Under the pieces are notes generated by a model. That model worked only from the letters and a program-made list of their open reading frames with translations. It was not told where the DNA came from and did not search any database. From positions 441,117 to 505,116 of the forward strand of contig NZ_LMSC01000007.1 in NCBI RefSeq assembly GCF_001428025.1: a stretch of 64,000 nucleotides of DNA, written 5' to 3'. Shown in pieces: positions 25,638-35,835 of this stretch (position 1 is the first letter of the stretch; each line of letters begins with the position of its first letter). Source of the DNA: Phycicoccus sp. Soil748. GTDB taxonomy: Bacteria; Actinomycetota; Actinomycetes; Actinomycetales; Dermatophilaceae. The position numbers were made by a program, and so were the translations under genes.

Positions 25638-26990
25638 TCAGCGGTCCTCGACGCCCTTGGCCTCTGAGGAAGCCCCGGACGACTCCTCGGCCTCCTCGGG
25701 CGCCTCGGCCTCCTCGGACGCCTCGGCCTCCTCGGACGCCTCGGCCTCCTCGGGCGCCTCGGCGTGCGAGATCAGGTCGAGCTGGCGCCACACCGCGAGC
25801 AGCGTGACCCCGGCGCCCACGAACGCGAACCAGAACGGCGCCGCCGCCCCGAAGTGCCGGGCGATGAGGCCCCCGAGCAGCTGGCCGACCAGCAGTCCCA
25901 CGATCAGCCCGAGCCAGTAGACGCTGCCGACGCGCCCCTGGTACTCGTTCGGCGTGGCCCGCTGGCGGACCGCCGACGACAGCGAGCCCCACACGAACGC
26001 ATACCCCCCGAACACGACCATGATCGCCATGGCGACCCACGGCACGGTGGTCAGTGCCAGGGCGAGGTGGGTGAGCACCTCGAGGGTCAGGCAGGCCTTC
26101 ATGAGCCGGTCCAGCGGCACCCGGGCCTCGAGGCGGTCGTACAGCAGCACGGAGGTGACGCCCCCGATGGCCGAGCAGGTGGTGAGCAGGCCGAACCCGA
26201 TCGCCCCCACACCGAGCCGCTCCTGCGCCCAGTAGACGAGGACGCCCCAGGGCGCCCCCCAAGTGATGTTGAAGATGAAGATCACGAGGGTGAGGGTGCG
26301 GATGGGCGCGTTGCCGGCGATCCAGCGCAGCCCGTCGAGGATGTCGTGGCCGATGTGCTGCTCCGGGCGCGAGGAGGACTCCTCGCGGGGGAGCCGGACC
26401 CTGGCGAAGAGCACCGCCGCCAGCAGCAGGGCGGTGGCCTGCACCCCGAACGGCACCGCCGAGCCCAGGGCGAACAGGCTGGCGCCGACGGCCGGCCCGA
26501 TGAACTGGTTCGCGACGAGGAAGCCGGACATCTGCCGGGCGTTGCCGATGCCGAGGTCGGCCTTGGGCACGATCATCGGCAGCACCGCGCGCCAGCCCGT
26601 GTCGGCGAACAGCTCCGCAACCCCCACCGCGAACAGCGTCACGAGCAGCAGCGCGATCGACACCGTGCCGGTGGCGATGGTGACGACGAGGACGGCCAGC
26701 ACGGCCACCCGCACGAGGTTTGCCGTGAGCACGAGCCGCCGCCGGTCCACCCGGTCGGCGAGCGCGCCGGCATACAGGCCCAGCAGGAGGGTGGGCAGGT
26801 TCTGCACCATCGCCGCGGCGGCGATCAGGGCGGGGTCCCGCGTCAGCGAGGCGACGAGCAGCGGGCCCGCCGCGAGGGCGATCCCGTCGCCGAGCTGGCC
26901 CACCCACGACGAGGCGAGGTTCCAGCGGAACGGCACCCCCATCCGCGCAGGGGCCACCCACTCACCGAGGCGGGACAGGACGGGGGCCAC
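25638..26990 (-). CDS. MFS exporter with acidic repeat tail
   Basis: This is a 450-residue major facilitator with 12 predicted membrane segments, of the MFS_3/EntS-like group. LADRVDRRRLVL is the loop 2-3 motif and SLLLGLYAG-type helices fill the N-half. The C-terminus runs into repeated EEAEAS/EEAEAP hexapeptides, about 45 acidic cytoplasmic residues encoded by an 18-bp tandem repeat. The substrate is unknown. A TAGGGT (minus strand 27005-27000) lies nine bases before GTG 26990, so the leader would be only a few bases. Confidence 0.88.
   Translation of the reverse strand: MAPVLSRLGEWVAPARMGVPFRWNLASSWVGQLGDGIALAAGPLLVASLTRDPALIAAAAMVQNLPTLLLGLYAGALADRVDRRRLVLTANLVRVAVLAVLVVTIATGTVSIALLLVTLFAVGVAELFADTGWRAVLPMIVPKADLGIGNARQMSGFLVANQFIGPAVGASLFALGSAVPFGVQATALLLAAVLFARVRLPREESSSRPEQHIGHDILDGLRWIAGNAPIRTLTLVIFIFNITWGAPWGVLVYWAQERLGVGAIGFGLLTTCSAIGGVTSVLLYDRLEARVPLDRLMKACLTLEVLTHLALALTTVPWVAMAIMVVFGGYAFVWGSLSSAVRQRATPNEYQGRVGSVYWLGLIVGLLVGQLLGGLIARHFGAAAPFWFAFVGAGVTLLAVWRQLDLISHAEAPEEAEASEEAEASEEAEAPEEAEESSGASSEAKGVEDR
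25684..25764 (-). repeat. 18-bp in-frame minisatellite in the MFS gene
   Basis: About 4.5 copies of an 18-base unit (plus-strand GCCTCGGCCTCCTCGGAC) start at 25684, 25702, 25720 and 25738, with a partial copy at 25756. Each encodes one acidic hexapeptide, so copy number can change without breaking the frame. Confidence 0.85.
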
Positions 26991-27293
26991 AAGAGCGCGA
27001 CCCTACCCCGGCCGGTATGGCGTGGTCGTCCCGGTTTCGGTGCGGCGCCCGCGCCTGCCCGGATTTCCCGATCACGCCGCCCTGCACGTACGATGGACGA
27101 CGGTCATCGTGTGCTCGCACGCGGCGACCCAATTCGCGCGTCTTCCCACCTGTGACGAGGAACCTCCGAACAGGGGCGCACCACAGCAGTCCGGCCGCCA
27201 ACGGCAGCCGGCGGGGTGCGTGCAGGCGCCAGGCAGGACCACGCCCCCATGGCGGGTCCGACGAAACTGACAACGACACATAGGAGACACGGC
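26991..27293 (+). other. rpsB upstream region and long leader
   Basis: These 303 bases hold the MFS promoter on the minus strand and the rpsB promoter. The leader after the rpsB -10 is nearly 200 bases. I see no open frame, riboswitch motif or tRNA in it. An autoregulatory S2 site is possible but not visible as a known motif. Confidence 0.5.
27089..27094 (+). promoter_or_regulatory. rpsB promoter -10
   Basis: TACGAT is the best -10 match in the region. TTCCCG about 18 bases upstream is a weak -35. Confidence 0.45.
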
Positions 27294-28226
27294 ATGGCCG
27301 TCGTTACCATGCGCCAGCTCCTCGAGAGCGGCGTCCACTTCGGGCACCAGACCCGTCGCTGGAACCCCAAGATGAAGCGCTTCATCATGACCGAGCGCAA
27401 CGGCATCTACATCATCGACCTGCAGCAGTCGCTGACCTACATCAACAACGCGTACGAGTTCGTCCGCGAGACCGTCGCCCACGGCGGCTCCATCCTCTTC
27501 GTCGGCACGAAGAAGCAGGCCCAGGAGCCCATCGCCGAGCAGGCGACCCGCGTCGGCATGCCGTACGTCAACCACCGCTGGCTCGGTGGCATGCTCACCA
27601 ACTTCAACACGATCTCCAAGCGCCTCACGCGCCTCAAGGAGCTCGAGGAGCTCGACTACGACAACGTCGCGGGCTCGGGCTACACCAAGAAGGAGCTCCT
27701 GATCTTCAAGCGGGAGCGCGACAAGCTCGAGAAGACCCTCGGCGGCATCCGCAACATGGCCAAGGTCCCCTCGGCCGTGTGGATCGTCGACACCAAGAAG
27801 GAGCACCTCGCCGTCGACGAGGCGCGCAAGCTCGGCCTGCCGGTCATCGCGATCCTCGACACCAACTGCGACCCCGACGAGGTCGACTACAAGATCCCCG
27901 GCAACGACGACGCGATCCGCTCCGTCACGCTACTCACCCGCGTGATCGCGGACGCCGTGGCCGACGGCCTCATCTCCCGCTCCGCCGGCAAGAACGGCGA
28001 GCAGGCCGAGGGTGTCGTCGCCGGTGACGAGCCCCTCGCCGAGTGGGAGCGCGAGCTGCTCGGTGGCGACGCCGCCAAGACCGCGGAGACCGTGGCCCCC
28101 GAGGCCGGCGAGACCGCTGCTGCCGACGCCCCCGAGGCTGCTGCCGAGCCGACCGAGGCTCCTGCCGCCGAGGCGACCGAGGCCCCCGCCGAGGCGGCGG
28201 CCAGCGACGCCGACGCCAAGGCCTGA
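27294..28226 (+). CDS. rpsB: 30S ribosomal protein S2 with Ala/Glu/Pro tail
   Basis: S2 is a late-assembling protein of the 30S subunit. From ATG 27294, with TAGGAGA upstream, it is 310 residues. The core shows [44 protein letters not shown] and [11 protein letters not shown], and ends near residue 240. The remaining 60 residues are Ala, Glu, Pro and Thr repeats. The open frame extends upstream to 27216, but the ribosome binding site and family N-terminus fix the start. It is followed by tsf. Confidence 0.97.
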   Translation: MAVVTMRQLLESGVHFGHQTRRWNPKMKRFIMTERNGIYIIDLQQSLTYINNAYEFVRETVAHGGSILFVGTKKQAQEPIAEQATRVGMPYVNHRWLGGMLTNFNTISKRLTRLKELEELDYDNVAGSGYTKKELLIFKRERDKLEKTLGGIRNMAKVPSAVWIVDTKKEHLAVDEARKLGLPVIAILDTNCDPDEVDYKIPGNDDAIRSVTLLTRVIADAVADGLISRSAGKNGEQAEGVVAGDEPLAEWERELLGGDAAKTAETVAPEAGETAAADAPEAAAEPTEAPAAEATEAPAEAAASDADAKA

Positions 28227-28270
28227 GCTTCCACCCGCACCTGCTGACAGAGAAGAGCTGAGACACACAC

Positions 28271-29101
28271 ATGGCGAACTACACCGCCGCTGACATCAAG
28301 GCGCTGCGTGAGTCCACGGGCGCCGGCATGCTCGACGTCAAGAAGGCCCTCGACGAGGCCGACGGCGACCGCGCCAAGGCCACCGAGATCCTCCGTGTGA
28401 AGGGCCTCAAGGGCGTCACCAAGCGCGAGGGCCGCACCACCTCCAACGGCCTGGTCACCGCCAAGGCCGAGGGCGGCACGGGCACGCTCGTCGAGGTCCT
28501 GTGCGAGACCGACTTCGTCGCGAAGGGCGAGAAGTTCATCGCCCTGGCCGACCAGGTCCTCGCCCAGGCCGTCGCCGCCGGTGCTTCCGACGCCGATGCG
28601 CTGCTCAAGAGCAACCTCGAGGACGGCCGCACCGTCCAGGAGCTGCTCGACGACGCCAACGCCACCATCGGCGAGAAGATCGAGGTCAAGCGGGTCGCCC
28701 GCGTCGAGGCCCCGGTCGTCGTGTCCTACCTGCACAAGACCAGCCCCGACCTCCCCGCCCAGATCGGTGTCCTCGTCGGCGCCGAGGGTGGCGACGAGCA
28801 GGTCGTGCGCGACGTCGCGATGCACGTGGCGGCCTTCAGCCCCACCGTGCTGAGCCGTGACGAGGTCGACCCGACCACCGTCGAGAACGAGCGTCGCGTC
28901 GCCGAGGCCACCGCGAAGGAGGAGGGCAAGCCCGAGGCCGCCCTCCCGAAGATCGTCGAGGGTCGCGTCAACGGCTTCTTCAAGGAGAACGTCCTGCTCG
29001 AGCAGCCGTTCGCCAAGGACGCCAAGAAGACCGTCGCCAAGGTGCTCGAGGAGGCCGGCGCGACCGCGACGTCCTTCGCGCGCTTCCGCGTCGGCAGCTG
29101 A
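28271..29101 (+). CDS. tsf: Elongation factor Ts
   Basis: EF-Ts exchanges GDP for GTP on EF-Tu. The 276-residue protein begins ANYTAADIKALRESTGAGML, the family N-terminal domain, followed by DVKKALDEADGD and the core CETDFVAKGEKF that contacts EF-Tu. The start has AGAGAAGAG upstream. It is 44 bases after rpsB and ends before a strong terminator. Confidence 0.97.
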   Translation: MANYTAADIKALRESTGAGMLDVKKALDEADGDRAKATEILRVKGLKGVTKREGRTTSNGLVTAKAEGGTGTLVEVLCETDFVAKGEKFIALADQVLAQAVAAGASDADALLKSNLEDGRTVQELLDDANATIGEKIEVKRVARVEAPVVVSYLHKTSPDLPAQIGVLVGAEGGDEQVVRDVAMHVAAFSPTVLSRDEVDPTTVENERRVAEATAKEEGKPEAALPKIVEGRVNGFFKENVLLEQPFAKDAKKTVAKVLEEAGATATSFARFRVGS

Positions 29102-29146
29102 CACCGGCGCCACCGGGGCCTGCTCGCCAGGCTCCACCGCAGCACA

Positions 29147-29178
29147 CGAGGCCCGTCCCCTTCGGGGGGCGGGCCTCG
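29147..29178 (+). terminator. Terminator of the rpsB-tsf operon
   Basis: A 14-bp stem (29147-29160 with 29165-29178, one G-T pair) is closed by a TTCG tetraloop, 46 bases after the tsf stop. No T-tract follows, as is common in GC-rich actinobacteria. Confidence 0.75.
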
Positions 29179-29231
29179 CGCGTTGACGGCACACGCCGCG
29201 TGACGGGGCCGGCCGCGCGGCATACTGAGGT

Positions 29232-29417
29232 ATGGGGAGAGCACGCAAGGCCACGCCGAAGCCGCCACGGGACCACCCGCCGCGGGACTACACCCACCTG
29301 CCCGAGCGGGTCCCGCCGGAGCAGCTGCGGACGGTCCAGGACGTCGACCCGGCGCCTGACCCGCAGGGGGGCCGGGACACCGAGACCGAGTTCATGCTCC
29401 GGTACGCCGGGTTCTGA
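29232..29417 (+). CDS. Small hypothetical protein (61 aa)
   Basis: No family is recognised. The 61 residues are rich in Pro, Arg and Asp/Glu (RARKATPKPPRDHPPRDY) with no membrane segment. CATACT at 29221-29226 could be a -10 just before the ATG, and GAGG lies close upstream. The last 26 bases overlap the convergent glycosylase gene. It could be a real small gene or a chance frame. Confidence 0.5.
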   Translation: MGRARKATPKPPRDHPPRDYTHLPERVPPEQLRTVQDVDPAPDPQGGRDTETEFMLRYAGF

Positions 29418-29928
29418 GCTCCGGCTCCGCCAGCGAGGCCAGGTCACGCCACCAGGCGATGCGGGTGGGCCGCCCGTCGTAGTCCTTGCGCTGGTTGGCG
29501 CCGCTCGTGCCCGGCAGCACGAAGACGTCCGAGTGTCCAAGGCCCCACGGCGCGATCCCGAGGCCCGGGGGACGGTGGCCCAGCGCCCGGGCCGCATGCG
29601 CGGCGGTGCCCTTGGCGGTGAAGGCGAGGAACGCCGGCTGCCACCTCTCGACGGCCTCGACGAGGCGGTCGATCTCGACCCAGCCCCGGCCGGTGTGGTG
29701 GTCCCAGTGGCCGACGAGGTCGGTCAGCCCCAGGCTGTGCTCCACGACCGTGTGGTCCTCCTCGGGGCGCAGCCGTCGCGGCGTGAGGCCGCTCAGGTGC
29801 GCGCTCTCCCAGAAGCTGTTGCCGGGCGAGGCGTAGTAGTGCTCCCGGCGCTTGGTGCTCTCGGCCCCCGCCATCCCGCAGAACAGGATGACGGGGTCCG
29901 AGCCCACGATGTCCGGCAGCACCTCCAC
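29392..29928 (-). CDS. MUG/TDG-like uracil-DNA glycosylase superfamily protein
   Basis: This 178-residue protein matches mismatch-specific DNA glycosylases over ILFCGMAGAESTKR, YYASPGNSFWESAHLSGL and a late VLPGTSGANQR. In Mug the first motif is GINPG, whose Asn activates water. Here it reads GMAGA, so the Asn is missing, and the enzyme may act by another route or on another base such as hypoxanthine. It starts at GTG 29928, ten bases after the M13 peptidase gene, likely in one transcript. Confidence 0.8.
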   Translation of the reverse strand: MEVLPDIVGSDPVILFCGMAGAESTKRREHYYASPGNSFWESAHLSGLTPRRLRPEEDHTVVEHSLGLTDLVGHWDHHTGRGWVEIDRLVEAVERWQPAFLAFTAKGTAAHAARALGHRPPGLGIAPWGLGHSDVFVLPGTSGANQRKDYDGRPTRIAWWRDLASLAEPELRTRRTGA

Positions 29929-29938
29929 GCGCGGGCCC

Positions 29939-31900
29939 CTAGAAGATGTGCACGCGCTGCTCGGGGGCCAGCCACATGCCGTCGCCCTCGCGCACCCCGA
30001 ACGCCTCGTGGAACTCGTCGCAGTTGCGCACCGCGTTGGCTCGGACCTCGGTCGGCGAGTGCGGGTCGATGGCCAGCAGGCGCTTGGCCTCCTCGGGGCG
30101 TGCCTTGCCCGACCAGACCTGCGCCCAGCCCACGAAGAAGCGCTGGGGGCCGGTGAGCCCGTCGAGCTCGGGGACGTGCTGGCCCTCGGTGGCGATGCGG
30201 TACGCGGCGTAGCCGATGGCCAGGCCGCCGAGGTCGCCGATGTTCTCGCCCACGGTCAGGGCGCCGTTGACCTTGTCCTCGGGGGAGGCCAGCGGCGACA
30301 GCTCGCTGAACTGGGCGATGAGCGCCTGGGTGCGCTCGTCGAAGCGGGCCCGGTCCTCCTCGGTCCACCAGTCGCGCAGCGCACCGTGGGCGTCGTAGCG
30401 CGAGCCCTGGTCGTCGAAGCCGTGGCCGATCTCGTGCCCGATGACCGCGCCGATCGCGCCGTAGTTGACGGCGTCGTCGGCGTCGAGGTCGAAGAACGGC
30501 GGCTGCAGGATGCCGGCCGGGAACACGATCTCGTTGAGCAGCGGGTGGTAGTAGGCGTTGACCGTCTGCGGCAGCATCATCCACTCGGTGCGGTCGATCG
30601 GGCCGCCGAGGTGGCCGAGCTGGCGCTCGAACTCGAAGACGTTGGCCCGCCGCACCGTACCCATCAGGTCGTCGTCGACCTCGAGCGCGGAGTAGTCGCG
30701 CCACACGTCGGGGTAGCCGACCTTCGGGGTGAACGAGGCGAGCTTCTCCAACGCCTGCTCGCGGGTCTGCGGCCCCATCCAGTCCAGCCCCTCGAAGGAG
30801 CGGCGGAACGCCTCGACGAGGTTGCCCACCAGCTCGAGCATGCGCTCCTTGGCGGCGGGCGGGAAGAACTCGGCGGCGTACAGCTGGCCCACGGCCTCGC
30901 CGATCGCGCCCTCGACGAGGGAGACGCCGCGCTTCCACCGGTCGCGGTTCTCGGGGAGGCCGGAGATGACGCGCCCGGAGAAGTCGAACTCGGCGTCGAC
31001 GAACTCGCGGCTGAGCAGGGGGGCGGCGCCGCTGACGAGGTGGAAGGCGAGCCAGTCGCGCCAGTCGTCGATGATGACCTCGTCGAGCAGGACCGACAGC
31101 CCCTCGAGGAACTCCGGCTGGCCGACCACGACGTGCTCGAAGGCCTGCTTCGCCTTGAGGCCGCGCAGGTAGTCCTCCCACGGCACCTCCGGGGCGAGGT
31201 CCTCCAGCCCGTAGCGGGTGTTGGGGTTGTAGCTCTTCACCGCGTCCCGCGTCGCGACGTTGTCCCAGTGGTGGCCGGCCAGGCGGGTCTCCAGGGCCAC
31301 GACGCGGGCCGCGCGGGAGTCCTCGCCGGTCGACCCGTCACCGACCCCCGCGAGGTCCAGCATCCGGGCGACGTGCGGGAGGTAGGCCTCGCGGACCGCG
31401 GCGTGGCGCTCCTCCCGGTAGTAGGACTCGTCCGGGAGGCCGAGGCCGCCCTGGTGGAGGTAGAGGATGTAGTCCTCGGGGGACTTGGCGTCGGGCGCGA
31501 CGTGCAGGCCCATGACGCCCGCCAGGCCCTGGCGCTGGAGCCGGCCCATGGTGAGGAAGAGCTCGTCGGTGCCGGTGATCTTGGAGATCGCCTCGAGGTC
31601 GTCGTCGATGGGCGTGCGGCCCAGCGCCTCGACCCGCTCCTCGTCCATGAACGCGCGGTAGAGGTCGCCGACCTTGCGGGTGGGGGAGCCGGCCTCGGCG
31701 GTCGTGTCGGCCGCGGCCCGGTCGATGAGGCGGCGGACCCGCTCGTCGGACTGCTCACGCAGCAGGTCGAACGTGCCGTAGCGGCCGCGGTCGCCCGGGA
31801 TCTGCGTCTCGCGCACCCAGGTGCCGTTGGCGTAGCCGAACAGGTCGTCCTGGGGCCGGACCGTCTCGTCGCGGTGCCCGGGGAGGATGCCTGACCTCAT
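29939..31900 (-). CDS. M13 family zinc metallopeptidase (PepO/neprilysin-like)
   Basis: From ATG 31900, with GAAGGAGA six bases upstream, this is 653 residues. The N-terminal domain starts with the family motif [13 protein letters not shown]. The zinc site is [13 protein letters not shown] with the third ligand in [11 protein letters not shown]. There is no signal peptide, so it probably acts in the cytosol as an oligopeptidase. The open frame reaches 32041, but the ribosome binding site decides the start. It runs divergently from pyrH. Confidence 0.93.
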   Translation of the reverse strand: MRSGILPGHRDETVRPQDDLFGYANGTWVRETQIPGDRGRYGTFDLLREQSDERVRRLIDRAAADTTAEAGSPTRKVGDLYRAFMDEERVEALGRTPIDDDLEAISKITGTDELFLTMGRLQRQGLAGVMGLHVAPDAKSPEDYILYLHQGGLGLPDESYYREERHAAVREAYLPHVARMLDLAGVGDGSTGEDSRAARVVALETRLAGHHWDNVATRDAVKSYNPNTRYGLEDLAPEVPWEDYLRGLKAKQAFEHVVVGQPEFLEGLSVLLDEVIIDDWRDWLAFHLVSGAAPLLSREFVDAEFDFSGRVISGLPENRDRWKRGVSLVEGAIGEAVGQLYAAEFFPPAAKERMLELVGNLVEAFRRSFEGLDWMGPQTREQALEKLASFTPKVGYPDVWRDYSALEVDDDLMGTVRRANVFEFERQLGHLGGPIDRTEWMMLPQTVNAYYHPLLNEIVFPAGILQPPFFDLDADDAVNYGAIGAVIGHEIGHGFDDQGSRYDAHGALRDWWTEEDRARFDERTQALIAQFSELSPLASPEDKVNGALTVGENIGDLGGLAIGYAAYRIATEGQHVPELDGLTGPQRFFVGWAQVWSGKARPEEAKRLLAIDPHSPTEVRANAVRNCDEFHEAFGVREGDGMWLAPEQRVHIF

Positions 31901-32078
31901 GGTGCGTCTCCTTCGCAGATCGATGGCCCCACCCTGCCATGCGGCCGGGCGGCCCACGAACCGGTCGGCGGAACCGTTGGGCAGCACGTGGTGGGGCGCC
32001 GGGCGCAACGTGTGGAAGTATTCGGTGACCGCTCGCGCCACCCCCGCGCCACCCCCTCACCACCCAGGAGGATCTGTC

Positions 32079-32846
32079 GTGACTTCTGCCACCGAGCAGA
32101 CCGCCCCAGCCGGATCGTCCGTCTCCCTGGCCCCCCACCCGCACCGCCGCGTGCTGCTCAAGCTCTCGGGCGAGGTCTTCGGTGGGGGCAAGGTCGGCCT
32201 GGCCCCCGACGTCGTGCGGCAGATCGCCCGGCAGATCGCCCAGTCGGTGCGCGAGGGCATCCAGGTGGCCGTGGTCATCGGCGGCGGCAACTTCTTCCGC
32301 GGCGCCGAGCTGCAGCAGCAGGGGATGGACCGCACCCGGGCCGACTACATGGGCATGCTCGGCACGGTCATGAACTGCCTGGCCCTGCAGGACTTCCTGG
32401 AGAAGGAAGGCATCGAGACGCGGGTGCAGACCGCGATCGCGATGGGCCAGGTCGCCGAGCCCTACATCCCGCGCCGCGCGATCCGCCACCTCGAGAAGGG
32501 GCGCGTGGTCATCTTCGGCGCCGGCGCCGGGATGCCGTTCTTCTCCACCGACACCGTCTCCGCCCAGCGCGCCCTCGAGATCAAGTGCGACGCCGTGCTC
32601 ATGAGCAAGAACGGGGTCGACGGGGTCTACGACGCCGACCCGCGGCAGCACCCCGAGGCCACCAAGTACGACGAGATCACCTACTCGGACGCGATGCAGC
32701 AGGGCCTGCGGGTCGTCGACACGGCCGCCTTCAGCCTCTGCATGGACAACAAGCTGCCCATGGTCGTCTTCGGCATGGAGGGTGAGGGCAACGTCGTCAA
32801 GGCCCTGCGTGGTGAGAGGATCGGGACGCTGGTCACCCCGGGGTGA
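32079..32846 (+). CDS. pyrH: UMP kinase
   Basis: UMP kinase makes UDP for pyrimidine nucleotide synthesis. From GTG 32079 it is 255 residues. AGGAGG ends six bases upstream, so the longer open frame from 31887 is rejected. Amino-acid-kinase motifs are present: [41 protein letters not shown] and [15 protein letters not shown] short Ser/Ala N-terminal extension precedes the core. It begins the pyrH-frr-cdsA-rlmN order. Confidence 0.96.
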   Translation: MTSATEQTAPAGSSVSLAPHPHRRVLLKLSGEVFGGGKVGLAPDVVRQIARQIAQSVREGIQVAVVIGGGNFFRGAELQQQGMDRTRADYMGMLGTVMNCLALQDFLEKEGIETRVQTAIAMGQVAEPYIPRRAIRHLEKGRVVIFGAGAGMPFFSTDTVSAQRALEIKCDAVLMSKNGVDGVYDADPRQHPEATKYDEITYSDAMQQGLRVVDTAAFSLCMDNKLPMVVFGMEGEGNVVKALRGERIGTLVTPG

Positions 32847-32927
32847 GTCGGCGACGACCCAGCCACCCGCACGACTGACCACCCACGACCGGCGATCCCC
32901 GCAGGGAGCGCCCAGAAGGAGCCGGAC

Positions 32928-33485
32928 ATGATCGAAGAGACCCTCCTCGAGGCAGAGGAGAAGATGGAGAAGGCCGTCGAGGTCGCCAAGGAGGACTTCG
33001 CGGGCATCCGCACCGGTCGGGCGACCCCGGGGATGTTCAACAAGCTGATGGTCAGCTACTACGGCGCGCCGACGCCGCTGCAGCAGCTCGCGTCGTTCCA
33101 GACGCCGGAGGCGCGCACCATCCTCATCTCCCCGTTCGACAAGTCGGCGATGCACGAGATCGAGAAGACCCTGCGCGACTCCGACCTCGGCGTCAACCCG
33201 AGCAACGACGGCAACGTCATCCGGTGCGTCCTGCCGCAGCTCACCGAGGAGCGCCGCCGCGACTACATCAAGCTGGCGCGCCACAAGGGCGAGGAGGCCA
33301 AGGTCTCCATCCGCAACATCCGCCGCAAGGCCAAGGACGAGCTGGACAAGCTGGTCAAGGACGGCGAGGTCGGCGAGGACGACGGCGCGCGTGGTGAGAA
33401 GGAGCTCGACTCCACGACCAAGAAGTACGTCGAGAGCGTCGACGAGCTGCTCAAGGGCAAGGAGGCCGAGCTCCTCGAGGTCTGA
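32928..33485 (+). CDS. frr: Ribosome recycling factor
   Basis: RRF splits post-termination ribosomes together with EF-G. The 185-residue protein has the expected length and signature: [42 protein letters not shown] and [28 protein letters not shown] lies before the ATG. It follows pyrH by 81 bases. Confidence 0.97.
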   Translation: MIEETLLEAEEKMEKAVEVAKEDFAGIRTGRATPGMFNKLMVSYYGAPTPLQQLASFQTPEARTILISPFDKSAMHEIEKTLRDSDLGVNPSNDGNVIRCVLPQLTEERRRDYIKLARHKGEEAKVSIRNIRRKAKDELDKLVKDGEVGEDDGARGEKELDSTTKKYVESVDELLKGKEAELLEV

Positions 33486-33550
33486 GGCGCTCGCTGCTCC
33501 TGCCGAGCACCGACGCAGCCCCTGACGCAGTCACGACGCAGCTCCTGCCC

Positions 33551-34447
33551 ATGTCCGGACCCCAGTCCCGCAGCGCGCGCCACCAGGACCCCTCCGGCTC
33601 CGGTGACGGCGGTCGCGCGGCTGCGCGGGGAGCCTCCACGTCCCGGGCGGGCCGCAACCTGCCGGCCGCCATCGGGGTGGGGGTCGGGCTCGGCGCGCTG
33701 ATCATCGTGTCGCTGGTCGTGCGCAAGGAGCTCATGCTCGTCATCGTGGTGGCGGCGGTCGGCGTGGGTGTGTGGGAGCTGCGCCGCGCGCTGCACCAGG
33801 TCTCGATCCTCGTCCCGCTCGTACCCAGCCTCGTCGGCAGCGTGAGCATGATCGTCTCCGCGTACGTCGGCGGCGGTGAGGCGCTGATCGTCACCCTCGG
33901 CCTGACGTGCGTGGGCATCCTGCTCTGGCGGATCGCCGACGGCGTGCTGGACGCCGTGCGTGACGTCGTCGGCGGGGTGTTCGTTGCGGTCTACCCGTCC
34001 TTCCTCGCCGGGTTCGCCGCCCTGATGCTGGCGCCCGACGACGGGGCCCGGCGGATCATCGTCTTCATCCTCGTGACCGTGCTCTCGGACGTGGGCGGCT
34101 ACGCGTTCGGCGTGCTGTTCGGCCGCCACCCGATGGCACCGTCGGTGAGCCCCAAGAAGTCCTGGGAGGGTTTCGCCGGCTCGGTCCTGACCTGTGTGGC
34201 CGGGGGCGCGGCCGCCGTGGTCCTGCTCCTCGACGGACCCTGGTGGGGCGGTGCCGTCCTCGGTGCCTGCGTCGCGGTGGCCGCGACCGTGGGCGACCTC
34301 ACCGAGTCGACGATCAAGCGCGACCTGGGCATCAAGGACATGAGCACGATCCTGCCCGGCCACGGCGGGGTCATGGACCGGCTCGACTCGCTCGTCCTCG
34401 TCGCCCCCGTCGCCTGGGCACTGCTCGCCTGGGTCGTCCCCGCCTAG
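33551..34447 (+). CDS. cdsA: Phosphatidate cytidylyltransferase
   Basis: CdsA makes CDP-diacylglycerol for phospholipid synthesis. It is 298 residues with about eight membrane segments after a 40-residue polar N-terminus. The family signature is complete near the C-terminus: STIKRDLGIKDMSTILPGHG followed by GVMDRLDS. SPKKSWEGFAGS lies upstream of it. The start at ATG 33551 has no strong Shine-Dalgarno; direct ACGCAG repeats occupy the gap after frr. Confidence 0.95.
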   Translation: MSGPQSRSARHQDPSGSGDGGRAAARGASTSRAGRNLPAAIGVGVGLGALIIVSLVVRKELMLVIVVAAVGVGVWELRRALHQVSILVPLVPSLVGSVSMIVSAYVGGGEALIVTLGLTCVGILLWRIADGVLDAVRDVVGGVFVAVYPSFLAGFAALMLAPDDGARRIIVFILVTVLSDVGGYAFGVLFGRHPMAPSVSPKKSWEGFAGSVLTCVAGGAAAVVLLLDGPWWGGAVLGACVAVAATVGDLTESTIKRDLGIKDMSTILPGHGGVMDRLDSLVLVAPVAWALLAWVVPA

Positions 34448-34525
34448 GGCCGGTCCCGCTGAGCGGTTGGCGCTGCCAGCCGGGGATTGGGCGGTTCGGC
34501 GGCGGCCTGCGAAACTGGAGGGGCC

Positions 34526-35761
34526 ATGACGACCTCCCTGCCCGAGCCCACGACCGCGCGTCCCGCCCCCGGTGCGCTGACCTTCACCGCGCCACGCCGC
34601 GGGAAGCCGCCGCGCCACCTCGCCGACCTCGACCCGGCCGAGCGCAAGGCCGCGGTCGAGGCGCTGGGCCACAAGGGTTTCCGGGCCAAGCAGCTGTCGA
34701 CCCACTACTTCGAGCGGCTGGTGGAGTCGCCCGAGGACATGACCGACCTGCCCAAGGGCGTCCGCGACGACCTGGTGCGCGACCTGCTGCCGACGCTGCT
34801 CACACCGCACGTCCAGCGCACGGCCGACGACGGCATGACCGTGAAGTCGGCCTGGCGCCTGCACGACGGCGCGATCGTCGAGTCGGTGCTCATGCGCTAC
34901 CCGAGGCGCGTCACCATCTGCATCTCCAGCCAGGCCGGCTGCGGGATGAACTGCCCGTTCTGCGCCACCGGCCAGGCCGGCCTGACGCGCAACATGTCGG
35001 CTGGCGAGATCGTGGAGCAGGTCGTCCAGGCCGCCCGGATGCTGCGCCGCGGTGAGCTGCCCACGGCGACCGGTGCCGCCGGGCAGGGCGGTGACTCCAC
35101 GGCGTACGCCGACGTCGCGGAACTCGGCGACGAGGACGGGGCGCCCGAGCCCACCGGCCCGACGCGCATCTCCAACGTCGTCTTCATGGGCATGGGGGAG
35201 GCGCTGGCCAACTACAAGGCGGCCATCGGCGCGATCCGCCGGCTCACCGACCCGGCCCCGGACGGCCTGGGCATGTCCGCGCGGGGCATCACCATGTCGA
35301 CCGTCGGCCTGGTGCCGGCCATCGACAAGCTCGCCGCGGAGGGCATCCCGGTGACGCTCGCGCTGTCGCTGCACGCCCCGGACGACGAGCTGCGCAACGA
35401 GCTGGTCCCGATCAACACGCGCTGGAGCGTCGACGAGGCCCTTGACGCGGCACACCGCTACTACGAGGCCACCGGGCGCCGCGTGAGCATCGAGTACGCC
35501 CTCATCAAGGACATCAACGACCACGCCTGGCGCGCCGATCTGCTCGGGAAGAAGCTCAACGCGCGTGGCCGCGGCTGGGTCCACGTCAACCCGATCCCGC
35601 TCAACCCGACTCCCGGCTCGAAGTGGACCGCCTCGCGCCCCGGCGTCGAGCAGCAGTTCGTCGAGCGGCTGCGGGCCCACGGCATCCCCACCACGATCCG
35701 CGACACCCGCGGCCAGGACATCGACGGCGCCTGCGGCCAGCTCGCGGCCTCCACCGCCTGA
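34526..35761 (+). CDS. rlmN: 23S rRNA/tRNA adenine-C2 methyltransferase RlmN
   Basis: RlmN is a radical-SAM enzyme that methylates A2503 of 23S rRNA and A37 of some tRNAs. From ATG 34526 it is 411 residues. The cluster motif is CGMNCPFC (Cx3Cx2C), and the methyl-carrying Cys lies in [10 protein letters not shown] near the C-terminus. Between the cluster and [14 protein letters not shown] there is an insert of about 35 acidic and Gly-rich residues. GGAGGGG precedes the start closely. Confidence 0.95.
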   Translation: MTTSLPEPTTARPAPGALTFTAPRRGKPPRHLADLDPAERKAAVEALGHKGFRAKQLSTHYFERLVESPEDMTDLPKGVRDDLVRDLLPTLLTPHVQRTADDGMTVKSAWRLHDGAIVESVLMRYPRRVTICISSQAGCGMNCPFCATGQAGLTRNMSAGEIVEQVVQAARMLRRGELPTATGAAGQGGDSTAYADVAELGDEDGAPEPTGPTRISNVVFMGMGEALANYKAAIGAIRRLTDPAPDGLGMSARGITMSTVGLVPAIDKLAAEGIPVTLALSLHAPDDELRNELVPINTRWSVDEALDAAHRYYEATGRRVSIEYALIKDINDHAWRADLLGKKLNARGRGWVHVNPIPLNPTPGSKWTASRPGVEQQFVERLRAHGIPTTIRDTRGQDIDGACGQLAASTA

Positions 35762-35788
35762 CCGGACGCCTCGACGGACGTCTGGACG

Positions 35789-35805
35789 GGCCCCTGACGG
35801 GGGCC
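35789..35805 (+). terminator. Hairpin after rlmN
   Basis: GGCCCC pairs with GGGGCC around TGACG, 28 bases after the rlmN stop. No T-tract. Confidence 0.4.
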
Positions 35806-35823
35806 ACGCCGGGAGGGCGTGCC

Positions 35824-35829
35824 TACACT
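35824..35829 (+). promoter_or_regulatory. -10 hexamer of a leaderless promoter (copper monooxygenase-like gene)
   Basis: TACACT lies six bases before GTG 35836. Confidence 0.5.
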
Positions 35830-35835
35830 CGTGAG

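Noticed and set aside
25684-25764. CRISPR-like array
   Set aside because: The units are contiguous with no spacers and lie in frame within a coding sequence.
29179-29231. tRNA or small RNA between the tsf terminator and the small gene
   Set aside because: No cloverleaf arms or conserved tRNA loops can be formed in this short gap.
33263-35680. 805-residue minus-strand open frame over frr, cdsA and rlmN
   Set aside because: Antisense shadow with no start signal or domain.
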